From Syngnathus acus (lineage: Eukaryota > Chordata > Actinopteri > Syngnathiformes > Syngnathidae), in the NCBI RefSeq assembly GCF_901709675.1, contig NC_051096.1, forward strand, positions 5,049,001-5,113,000: DNA of 64,000 nucleotides, read 5' to 3'. Shown piece after piece: positions 44,866 through 56,521 of the stretch. The notes under the pieces were generated by a model. That model was not told the origin of the DNA, ran no database searches, and worked only from the letters and a program-made list of their open reading frames with translations. The translations under genes and the position numbers were made by a program. Positions within the stretch are counted from its first letter, which is position 1; each line of letters opens with the position of its first letter.

Positions 44866-46266
44866 CTATATTACAGGGCTACAGAATTAGAAATACTGTT
44901 TACATTTTTTCATTCTTGTAAGTTGTCACCATTATATGACTCGGCAAACCTTTTCCCATTACATTTGAACATTTTAATAACTTCTCTGCTGATTGTCTCG
45001 GAGCTTACAAAAACGAGTTCAGTTCCCTGTCAAAGGCCATAAATATGGTCCCAAAATTTGCTAGATAAAATTACTACTGCTGTGCCACCAATGAATGGAG
45101 AAGGCATTTGTGGCAACAGGAGCTATCATCACTGTGTTAATGAGACAACTTTGTAAAAAGCACTTGGAGTGCATTTAAAGTAGAAAGAGCACTAATGAAG
45201 CAAGTAGATAATGGTTTATCAGGTTGTGCTTCCTAGTGTTTAATTAAGAACTAATTAACTCTGAATGCTCTCTAATCAATCTGCCGAAAGTCATTGTGGC
45301 TTACACAACACCAATTTGCCTTCCATTCTGTGATGCTACTCTTAGTTAATGGATTCAAGAGGGAAAACATTTCACTTCTAAAATTAATTGCTTGGCCGAT
45401 GTCCAAATTTGTGAAAATAAATACCTAAAAATCGGAACTAATAATGCAGCATTTGGCTAAAAAATATCAATCAGACATTTCTAGTTGCAATACACATTTT
45501 TATAGTCATCAATAAGAGAAATCTTTATTTCATTTTGAGGGCATTAAAGCAATAATGTTCACACACATCCCATCCACCAGCATTGAGGTGGCATGTACAA
45601 CAAAAAGTTCTTGTCCACCTGATGGCACTGTTGATATGTTTGGCGGCAGCACACAAACAGTTGACATTTAAATCAACTCCTTTGCTCTCATATGGAGGAG
45701 AAAAATAGAACCAAATGTTTTAAGGCACATACAGCAAAACATAAAATCACACATTGATGATTGTTGATTTCAAACATGATTATCTTGAAACTGCGCAGCC
45801 AGGTTTCTGCAAATGTTATCATGTGATTCTGAGGAATGTGTAAACATTTGACAGATAAGCGGGTGAAGCTTGAAGAATGTCACTTTGCTTTACACTGATC
45901 AAAACACAAAGTAAACTCAATTAAGGCACTTGATACTTTTCATTCAGTTGTGTGACAAAACATGCATTACAGTTAAGGCACTGCAGCGATGGGATGAAAG
46001 ACTAATTACAAGAAAGTGACAAAGTGGAATTTGGTGGCTTTCTGATTAAGTGCTGCCTCCATGAAGGAAAAAAGAATCTGTGCTGTCTTTGTGGAAAAAA
46101 AAAAAATACAAATCTCTTTTAGAGTACCTAATAAAGTGGCCTGTAATTGTTGCTCCAATTTTACATCATGGCTGGGCCTGGTAGTAAAACAAAAAGAAAA
46201 AAAAATCTTTTCACACCTTCATTTGATGTTCATCCAATGGCACACATCCACAAGTACCTCCAGGCA
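44865..46266 (-). other. Presumed st3gal1 3' UTR and intergenic spacer to cpsf1
   Basis: There is no protein-like frame. A minus-strand AATAAA (plus TTTATT, 45524-45529) about 740 bp past the st3gal1 stop is a reasonable 3' end. Nothing else was recognised. Confidence 0.45.
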
Positions 46267-49200
46267 TCATCTACCGTTAAACATTCGGATTTTGTGTTTG
46301 TCCGCTAAAAAATGTGTGACATTAGATTCAAAATCCGCATCATGGACTCCGGTGTCTCTGAAAGCTCCAGCCACAAGGTTCTCCTCCCAGTAGTGGTGCC
46401 AGTTTCCATTCTGGTCAGCGCCAAAGCCAAACACACTCACCTGCAATATGAGCAAAAAAATCCTTTGCAAAATGTTCAATTATGAATGAGACTTAAAGTT
46501 CTTACCTGGTCACATATGTGGATTGCAAAAAGCAAGCTGAGGAAGCCGGTGGAAGGATAACGTCCATGCCCCTCCAGCCAAGAATCATAGACGTACTTGA
46601 AAAATGTCGGGTTGTAAATTAACACCTATAGAGAATAAATCAACAAATGATTTCATTCAAAACATATTTGAATTAATAAAGCTACCGTATTTTCCGGACT
46701 ATAAGGCGCACCTAAAAACCAAACATTTTCTCAAAAGTCGACAGTGCGCCTTGTAGTCCGGTGCACCTTATATATGGACCAGATTCCTAAATTTAAACTA
46801 GCCCGAAGCATTGTGTCATGAAATCAATCATAAGTGACCGGCTGAAACTGTGAATTATGAATCAAAAAGACTACGGATCATTATTTTGTGATTAGAAAGT
46901 AATTTGTTGCATCTGAAGTTGAAATAAAAAAGATAAAATGGAGAATGATTTGGATTAAAAATCTGACATGGTGCATTAATGGTGCGCCTTATAGTCCGGT
47001 GCGTCTTATATAAGTACAAAGTTTTAAAATGGGCCATTCATTGAAGGTGCGCCTTATAGTCCGGTGCGCCTTATAGTCCGGAAAATACGGTACCTTATTC
47101 TTGTTTGCCTCAATCCTGGACATCACTGGAATGTAAGTGCTGTGAGGAAAGAAAGAAAAAAATAAGCCTCAATTTTATTCTGCAGCCTGACTTCCATCTC
47201 ATTTAGCCGATGATGGCTCGGTGTCACACGCTTGTTACGCTCGTTTGAACAAAGCTGATTAAATAACGCGGGAGGATATTTCATATTCGGGTGCACTTGG
47301 ATTATACAGTAAAATCTTTGCATCATTTTTCATGTGAGTGTCAAACCCAGAGTTGTTTGTCACCTCGGCGTCGTGAATAAACTGCAAACCTCAGCGTAAA
47401 AATGGGAGATAACGTGTGAGAAAATGCAACGAGGTGGTCCACTTCATTGGCATACCAATGAGTGGTTGTTATAATTATTATGGTGAGAAAAAAAAAAAAG
47501 TGTGAGGTCCAGCCAAGTTGAAATGAAGAGTGTGTTTCACACACACACACTTGCAATCTTTCAGCTTGTAAAACGACATTTAATGATGCAGAATGATTGC
47601 CCGGGCAACAACTGCACTTTTATGAGACACATTTGTTTGAGTTTACCTCTGCTGTTGAATTATAGGCAGAAGTATACCTTCAGCTTTGTTTATTTTTTTT
47701 ATTATTTTTATGATCAGGAAGGATTTAGCAGGCGTAGGAGGAATTTATTGGAGGATTATTTTTGTTTCGGCAAATCTCAGTGTTGCTTTTTTTTTACTGT
47801 TTTAGCATCTCACCTTTACAAACTGCCTATAAGACATTTATGCCTGAGGATAACCTGAATGAAATATGACTTAATAAAAAAAAAAAAAAATGAAACTACA
47901 CCTGGTCCCATTCATCATTTTAATACTCAGGCCTTTATTCCTAATTATAAATCACACGAAGCACTTTTATGCACTTAATGATCACACCACCTGCTGCTTT
48001 ATGACAGTCTTCCAAAATTAATTTGAATTATCCAAGTTTCACCACAAATAAATAGTAAAATATTGATTAAATTGCCGCACATACTGTTTAATGGTGCCTG
48101 TGGTCAAGGCGCTGATGATCCACTGCAAGTCCAAAGTCTTGAACGGGATGAGGACCAAACTGGTGGCGTTGTCCAGATCCCTGGCGCTTTCCGGATACAT
48201 CAGGTGATGCGTCGTCCTGGCCCCCACGTCTTCCTCGAAACCAGCGGTGGGAGCTTGATTCATTCTGAAGCAAAGTGCAATTTGACATCTCCACATCAAA
48301 ACAGCCTTATTGTTATTTTGGACAACAATGTGTCCAATTCTGGCAATTTCTAAACTTCCAAAGAGCAATTTCGAACAATTCGATGTTCATTTCTAGCACA
48401 ACAATGCCGGGGTGTCTGTTATTACCCCCGACAATACACTCCCCTGCTGCAGAGGTAATTGGTGGAGAAGCAGTTGGAGGCTGTCAACGCCGCGGCGGAG
48501 ACAAATCATTAGGATGACCCCCAGCAGCATCTACGAGTCTTGTCCGTCGAGGTCTTGGCAATAACGTTTTGCTCATTACTCGCTCTGCTGATGACAGCTA
48601 TGGAAACGTCTGACAATTTTCAAACTAACAGGCCTTGTTTTTATCCAGCATTTGGTTGATACCCCAAAAAGACAATATTATTATTGTGTTATTTTAAGAA
48701 TAAAAATTTTAAGATGGTTTTTTTTTTGGAGTCGACTACAGTAATAATTTTGTTTTTTTGTTTATTTTTCCAAGAATTTCTCCCTTGGCTGCAGTGTGAG
48801 CTAACGCAGCAAGTAATAAGTAAGTAGCACTTTAAAGGTCAGCGTTTTTTTTTTTTTTGTCGCCGCGACAGCTTCTTCTTAAAGTCAACTTCTTCCTGCT
48901 TCTGGCACCAAGACACATAAAAGAAGACTTCAGGAACTTTCATTTTTATATACACTATCTGTGAAAAGACAAAATATTCAAATATGCATCTGTGATGTGG
49001 GTGGCTCTCATTATTTTCTAGCTTTTACCAGAAGAAATGAAATCACAAGGAATAAGAAAGCACTTAGTAAAATGTCACCGCCAATGCTGCGTATTTGCAG
49101 CGACGGCCTTGCATTATCACTCTGGATTCCTTTCTTTGTCATTTTAGCATCTCGGCGCTCCATTTACTGAGGGAAAAGGTTGTCATTGCTTTTTCAGCAG

Positions 49201-50945
49201 AGGAGTGCCAATTTCAAACAGACAAACAAACAAACAAACAAAGGCGACGCACCGAAACTATTTGCTGGCTTGAAATAACATCTTAATTAACTTATTTGCA
49301 CAGGCTTACATCATTTGATCCTCCTTTCAGCCGAGCGGAGCCAACAACTGCTAATGGACGTGCACACAACTACCAAAACAAAAAAAATCTCTTTATCTGC
49401 ATTTGAGGTCAACACATTTATGGATGGCTCAGCTTTTTTTGGCGAACCGCCGCATGTGTAACAACGGCACGGCTTGTTGTGTTGCAGCTCCGCGTGACCT
49501 TTTGGCTCACTACCACAAGCGGGCAAATATCACGCTGGGCTGAATTAAATAGACTGGAGAATATTTTTCAGCACCATGCAGCAACACTAACGGCTGGGAT
49601 AGACAACGTGTGTGTCGGCGGCGGCGTGTAATTGAATTGGTAAGACGACGACGTCGTTGCTGTCACGTTGGCGGCTGGGCCGGATGATAAGCGGCGATGC
49701 TGTTTATAGTCGCCGCACTGTGAATCAGCGGCCATGTTTGGGAAAAATTAAAGCGGGAAAGATGACAGGGAAAATGACGGTTGTATTTTTATGATGGTTT
49801 GGCTTCATACAAACCGTTCCAATACTTTTGATGGGACATTTACTGACCTTAAAATGAAATGACTGGAGTCGATGAGGCCTCCATATTGGGATCCCTTCAG
49901 GTTCCCCGAGTTCCCCACCACGGCGCAGGTCCGGCAACGCTCGGGCCCGGCGTCGGCGTAAAGAGCGTCGTCCGGAATGACTCGGAAAAGCTCCTCCACC
50001 ACCTCGCTGAAGTTAGCTGGCCGCTTTTCCAATTGCAGCCACTGGGGGAAGACAAACAGTGACCTCAAAGTGTGCTCTTTGCTGCCGGCTTAATTTAAGT
50101 GGAAGCGATTGAACAAGGGCAAAGGAGTTTCAGGAGGCCAACACATTACTGACATGTCCTCCGGGAGGGGGATCTTTTTTGGCTTGGTTGTCTTCTGGTG
50201 GCTTTCAAGTCGCTGAGACAGCAGATAAAAGAAACGCAGCTGCTATTAGTGCCAAGCGGGCTGGAAACGGAACGACTCATTCGGAGTTTATTTTCGACTC
50301 ACGTACGAGAAATTGTCCGTGTTCTAACGAGGTGGATTAAAATGAATCACTCGAGCGCTACAGCCGCTATTTGATTCCATTTAGCTTTGACGTGTATTAT
50401 AAATAAAATACGCAGGTCACACTTTTGACATCATCGCCAGTCAGCTGTTGACATTTGCTTCTTCTCAGAGGCGTTTGCTCAAATCGCTTTTGACAGGAGG
50501 CAAACCGCCGCTCTTCTTTTATTTTTTTTCCTACTCTGGCCTCTAATTGAACACGGTGTGAGGTGAATGCGGGATAGGAGGAGAAACCGCCCCAGCTAAA
50601 TTTGGAATTTAGTTGCATCATCCACTAGGTTCTAAAAAACCAATGGATGGAAACGGGTACCTGCCACCATTTGTAGGTTTCGTTCGAGAGTGCGCTGTTC
50701 TCTCTGGTCATGAGCGGGTAGACGGATTGGTTGAAGCGCTCGGTGAACCAAGGGTCGTCGTCCGCCTCGGTCATGCACTGCTGACAAGCGCACGGGCCCT
50801 TGGATGACCCGGCCAAGCGAAAGGCGTATTTGAAGAAGTAACTTGAGGGCTGACGCAAGGTGTAGCTGAAGACGAAGGTGGTGAACGTCACCACGCACAA
50901 GAGCAGAGCCAAAGTCTTCAACTTCCTGCGTTTGGGGTGCCACAT
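46267..50945 (-). CDS. st3gal1: Beta-galactoside alpha-2,3-sialyltransferase, ST3GAL1 type (GT29)
   Basis: A Golgi type II membrane enzyme that transfers sialic acid from CMP-Neu5Ac to Gal-beta-1,3-GalNAc on O-glycans and glycolipids. Six coding exons (50661-50945, 49848-50041, 48085-48264, 47094-47139, 46506-46625, 46267-46440) total 999 nt in consistent phase, 332 aa (human ST3GAL1 340). There is a short basic cytosolic start (HPKRRKLK) and a signal anchor ([18 protein letters not shown], about 11-28), then CACQQC. The large sialylmotif ([15 protein letters not shown]) is in exon 2. The small sialylmotif ([19 protein letters not shown]) and motifs III (HHYWEEN) and VS (HDADFE) are in exons 5-6. 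N-glycosylation sequons are at NQS, NET and NAT. ST3GAL1 is preferred over ST3GAL2 on exon 1 ([13 protein letters not shown]) and the C-terminus (KIRMFNGR); a fish-specific ST3GAL1 duplicate is possible. The exon 1 acceptor is at 50978. Intron 4 contains a MITE that abuts the donor. Confidence 0.9.
46685..47090. mobile_element. 406-bp MITE with TA target site, in st3gal1 intron 4
   Basis: The ends CCGTATTTTCCGGACTATA and its complement are inverted repeats, flanked by TA (46683-46684, 47091-47092). GGTGCGCCTTATAGTCCGG is repeated internally near the right end. The body is nearly the same as 62982-63367, so the family is interspersed. There is no coding capacity; it presumably moved with a Tc1/mariner-like transposase. 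The right TA is bases +2/+3 of the exon 4 splice donor. Confidence 0.85.
47140..49847 (-). other. st3gal1 introns 2 and 3 (with exon 48085-48264 between)
   Basis: Intron 3 (47140-48084) and intron 2 (48265-49847) contain simple tracts (A run near 47876, T run near 48850, an (AAAC)n near 49222) and no other recognisable exon or RNA gene. Confidence 0.6.
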
Positions 50946-53900
50946 GTTGTCACGGCGGGAGTCACTTGGCTGGGAATCTTGATAAAAATAGCATGAGGAT
51001 CATTTTAAAATCCCTTGGAAGAAAAAAAAAAAAGCAGTTCTAGCTTCAGCTGACACGTTGTGGATTTTCACATTCCTGCTTTCCTGAACGTTCGTTATCA
51101 AATCCAAGAATGTGATACGCCCTACTTGACGTGGTCCGGCTAATGAGGTTCATGCAGCTCGCTCCGCTCCCACGTCCACTCGATAAGGTCAGCAGCAGAC
51201 GGGTCATCCGCTGGTTTAATCATCTACCTAAAATGTAAACAGACGGACATTTAGTTTTTAGGGAAAACACACACAAGGAGGAGTCCATTTTGATTTTTTA
51301 CCTCACAATTGTGGTCAACACTGTATCTCATTTCATTTGGCAGTCAGTTGACACAATAGGTTGCCTGTATTTTCTCCGAGCCCACAATTCCCACAGCGCC
51401 TCTCCCCGTTTCGCCGTCTGCATTTAAACGGAATCTTCCACCAGGACATTTAAGCTTCCATAAATGCTATATATCTTTATTTCACTGACAGCAGATTCCC
51501 AGTGAAGATATGGCGCAATCAAGGTGGTGGTAATACAAGGCAAAGTGATCCCTAGAAACACTCAACCTGTTCTTAACAAGCCCCCCCCCCCCCATTGGGA
51601 AGATTTATAGCAAAGTACATTATGGAGCGAGAAAGCCTCCTGGTCTTTCTTGATTAGAAATTGATCAGGTCATTCAAATGATAACCCCTGGAGGGAGGTA
51701 AAGAGGATTGGCCTCGGAGGCCACGGAGACAAAGCGGGCCTGTCGCGTTCACAATCCGAGCGAGAAGCAGGCAGCCGCTTATTATTATCTGGAAGGACAT
51801 GAGCCGATGAACAGGAAGGGGAAAAAAATATTTTTAGGTGACGTTTTAACTTTTGCCACCTGTTTTGCTTCAATTTAATTGACATTGTTCCCTTTCTTTT
51901 TTTTTTTCCAAATCAACACACAGTAAGCTGCAAGACACTCATTATCAGCAGCAAGGACATAACCCGATGCACACGAAGGCACCGCCGGCTACTATAAGTC
52001 ACAGTGGACTACAGATTTGCATATAAGCCGAGTTGGGTTATTGTCTACTGGGGGAAGATTTGACAACCTGGGGACAGTCGAATGAACAGAAATGCTTTTT
52101 CTCATAAATGAGGCTGTTGTTTGACTCGGATCACTTTGAAGCCCCCCCCCCCCTTCCACTCCTGTATCTCGAGTATTCTGCGACAGCCGGCGACGTTTTG
52201 AAACATCATTTCTGGGTCGCCTGACCTTGTCTGACTAAAGGATGGCAAGACTTACGCTGATCAAAGTTTGCCAAGCTGAGACAGCAAAGACTGAAGACAG
52301 AGATGGGAGAGGGGGGGTAATCTTCCATTCTGAAAAGTCATCACCTTTGCGGGATGTCGCGACAAGAAAGTCTTTTCATCTTCAGTTTGGTTGTTCCGCG
52401 ACTTCGGGAAAAATAAAAATGTCTTCGCCTTGACATGTCTCAGATACAACCCTGATGGACTAAGCGAAACTAAGCGATAGAAAGTCGGCGTATTCATCAA
52501 GAGAAAAATATTCGCCTCGTCATTCCTCTTCTGCACGAAGAATTCAATCAGTCACTTTCAAGATGACTCGTGGGAGGATTATTTGTGACTCACGAAATGA
52601 ACGCACTTCACATTCTAATATAGCAGCAATTTATTTTCATGAACTTATTATTTCCAAACCGCTTTTGATTTCATCCTGTTTTCACTCGCTAAAATGTTTT
52701 CGCAAATCTGTGACTCATTGTCTGCCCTCGTTTACGAGTTGTGACGTTCGCTGTCGTGTTTGGACGCAACGACAGATTAGACGCGGCGGCCCAAAAAGGA
52801 AAGCTATTGTCTTGGGGGATGTCGACGTCATGTTTCTTTGGCAGGTCGGAACTGAAGGCCTGAAAAGACATTTATTCCATCAGCGAAAACAAGAACAAAA
52901 CAAAGGGGGAAAAAAAGACTACTGTTGATAAATAAATCAGATGCATAAATACAGCGGAGCTGCGAGACATGAACTGAAGTACTGACAGTAAATAATTCAA
53001 AATGATGCCAGATGGTTATAATCCTGCCCTCCAAATATGTTGAATATCCAAAGACAGTAAGCTCAACCACTTTCACTCATCAAGACTCTGAAGGCCAGGT
53101 TGAAGGTTGACTCCAGGTTTACTAACAAGGTGAAACTGGGAGTTTGTCGAATCAGTCATACGAACCAAATGAATTAAATCGATATGAAATCCCAATCATC
53201 CTTTTATCCTATCGTCTAACATCACAGTAAACTATCATTTCAGAACTCAGAAGATCTATTTCGATCCATAATAACTTAAAGATACAAACCAACGATGCCT
53301 TGTATAACACAAAATGTAGGTAGTAGATTTGCCAAACTGCAGGAGAGAATAGAACAAGCAGCGTTCTCTTTCAACACTGCTGAAACACGCCCTTACGTCC
53401 TGATTCTAGTCACGTGACCTATTCTATCTTAACACTGATCACAGACTGCAAAGCCATGAGCGACATGACAGTTATATAATTCCTTTAAAAATAGGACGAA
53501 AATGTTAACAAAAGTGGAACCTCAGATGTCATGAGTTGTTCTTTATAGAGGATAAAGAAAACATGCTTGAGTATTCATTTATTGTCTGTCAACATGTGTT
53601 GCTTCACCTTCAGATTTTCATCGAATTTGCATTGATTTAGTGTTAAATATGTCTACGATATTTGTTTTTGAGGGGAAATTAAAAAAAAACACACATCCAG
53701 GGGATTTTCCCCTCTCCAAAACTAACGTAACTGAGAGAATGTGAAACGCAATTCTTTTCCCCCCTTACATTTGATCACATCATATCCGCAAATCCACAGA
53801 GGCTTTAAGTTTGGTGCTTTACTTGGAAGAGTTTTATTCTCACATATTGGCTTTCAGGCAGCGTTTTATCTTCATATAAAAAAGGCGGTAGCGGCGGCTG

Positions 53901-56004
53901 TTTCTTGCTCGAGTGCATAAAGAGGCTTTCGGAGTGCATAGAAGTCTGTTCACATGATTAAAGGAAGTGAAGAAGTTCAGCGCTGAAAGCTCGCCGATAT
54001 GAAGGTAGATCTGTTGTCGGATTAAAAAACAAGATAAGCACTCGTGCCTTTTTTTTTTGTGAGGGATGAATTAAGAAAAGTCAAAGTTGAACCTTATCCG
54101 GATACCGATAAGTTCAGCTGGAGGGTTATTCCCCTCCCATGGGGTCGGATTTTTAAGACATTCTACAAAAGTTGAAATCAAATCTGAGTGGTTATCTTGC
54201 TCCTGACATTTTGAAGGCAATCAAAAAAAAAGTTTATTTTTGGGGGGATTGGTATTGGTATTGATTTGGAACACCTTGTTACACTTCTGCAGGGTTGTAC
54301 TTTTTTTTTAAACAGTTTGGTCAAATAAATCGTACCATTCTGCAATGGTAAAAAATATATCCGATCAAATTCTCGTGACAACGAGGCGCTCTAAAGCAGC
54401 AATTGTCAGTGCTAAATTTAGAAGCAACTCTCTAAATCCATTTTACAGGTTCTTTTTCTTATTATTTCTAACTCGGCGGCTTATTTTAGTCAAATGTCTC
54501 CTCGGTACTCTCCCGCATTTGGAAGCTTTAATGCTTTATGTCCTTCACACACTCATCCGTGCAGCAACCCGGAGCACCGACATTTCCCCGGAGAGTTACC
54601 TCCTTCGCCCGGCGTCCTCGAAAGCAGTTCAGCTCGAGATGAGCCGTCACACCGTCAATTGTTCCCTCAGCTCCACTTGGCCATTTTGGAACACTCACGC
54701 AGCACTTTGCTCTCGGATTCTGTTGATATACTTTGAGACAAACGATTCAACCTCTCGGGCCATTTGCTGATTTTTCAACTGATCAATACAGCGGCTTGTG
54801 TGTGCAGGATTTTTTTTTCTTTTGAGGAATTGATTACATAAACAGAATGTAGGGCGGCCATTTTTATTGTGTTGTCATTTTGAAATGGGACATCTGTCTC
54901 AGTAGTTACCAAAAGAGATCTATTTTTTTTCTAAAAAAATCACATTTTGGTGTTTTCAGCAGCATTTTTATGAGGCTGCCTGCACTTCAACTGATAGAAG
55001 GATGAAGCAAGGGCGAGAATATAAAGCAGCTTCGTTATTAATGTGCTTTATCAAGGAAGTTCTCCATCTCCGTGCCAGACTGTCCCATTAATCATTAGCG
55101 CTGAGGGAACAACACGGAAATAATCACATTTGCATTTTTTTGTCATGCTTCACCTTATTTGGCCTGATTTTAATTAATGACATTATAAACTTTTACTAAA
55201 CAGGACGTCGACATGTGAGAGAAATTAAAGCTCCAGCCGGCCGCTCGTCAAATTTCCAGCGTGGCAGCCGACCAGCTTACAATGTGGAAATACACTCGAA
55301 GGATTTGGCTGACAATTTGGCAGGATGCTTGAAAGGAAACAGTCGCCAAGCACGTCTTGTCCTACAACTGCAACTCTTTGTTTGATTCCCGACAAGCTTT
55401 AATTAGCCCGGATTGCGGTTCACGCCACAAAAACACCAAATGTTTCTCTTCTTTTGCCAACTATTTCACTCTCGCCATGTCAATCAGGTCGGCCGTGCGT
55501 TTGAGCGTGTTCCAGATTAATCTCAGATGAAATACTGCTCTCTCTCAGGGGAACAACAACATTGCTTGTTAGCTCAAACTGGAACCAACCAAAGACGCAA
55601 TTACCATAACATTATTTTGGAGAAAGCTTTATTTTCAACGATGCCACCAACATCTTTTGTGGAATCGAAACCGAGCCTCAATTAGCGATTGCGACGTGTT
55701 ATTGAAATGAAACAAAAATAAACTGGAAAATAGGACATGCTAATAATATTCACATACGTAGCATGGAGGCCCCAATTCTATAATACTCTAATTTAATTTA
55801 AAAAAATTGGAGCTGTTTAGTTTTCTACTTCATCATCTGTTTTTTTGTTGTTGTAATTTTATCTCTTAAAAAAATGGTCACATCATCTGATTATGAAAAA
55901 TGTCAATAGATGCCATAATGGAAGCCTGAGGAGATTTTGGAACTTCCAAAGTATGGGTTGAAAGTCAAGATGACTTTTTCTCCCAAAGCAAACCATGTCG
56001 GTTA

Positions 56005-56006
<2 letters not shown>

Positions 56007-56053
<47 letters not shown>
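56007..56053. repeat. (GT)n microsatellite
   Basis: A pure GT run of about 23 units. Confidence 0.95.
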
Positions 56054-56055
<2 letters not shown>

Positions 56056-56466
56056 ATTAAGACGGGAAGTATTAAATCACCTGAACGTCCTGGGGAAGAA
56101 GCGTGAGCCCTACCTCGTCTAATCTACACAACCATGTGTTATCTGACCACTGCAGGTTGTTCACACTGAGAACTCCCACTAGAAAAGCGGCCGACCACCT
56201 TATAGAGAAACCTATTTCTGTCAATATCACGTCAAAGTTCTCGCCTTTAAAGTTAAATGTGGTCCGATGCCCGACGGCATTTCATTTGTAGATTTACATC
56301 CACTGAAGAATCAATGTTAATTAAATGAAAGGACAAAGTGAGTGGCTACATTATCTTTAAGATTTCATTAAATGATTCACTTGATTAGAGCAAATGTGCA
56401 ATTATGATCGTGATTAGAGTCTCATTCACCTCTTTCCACCCCTGCATGTACACACACACACACACG

Positions 56467-56521
56467 ATACCCTTATTTTAGGCTATCGAGTACTTGTAGA
56501 GACTGCTGATACCAGTCAGCC
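56467..56521. repeat. Short dispersed repeat, copy 2
   Basis: Partner of 5302-5353: shared TATCGAGT, GACTGC and GATACCAG at equal spacing, in the same orientation. Confidence 0.5.

Noticed and set aside
44692-45042. 116-codon plus-strand frame with poly-isoleucine
   Set aside because: Created by translating the (TAA)n microsatellite.
52563-52928. 121-codon plus-strand frame
   Set aside because: No recognisable domain, no splice context, composition like random intronic sequence.
55937-56122. Frame with alternating Val/Cys
   Set aside because: Translation of the (GT)n microsatellite.
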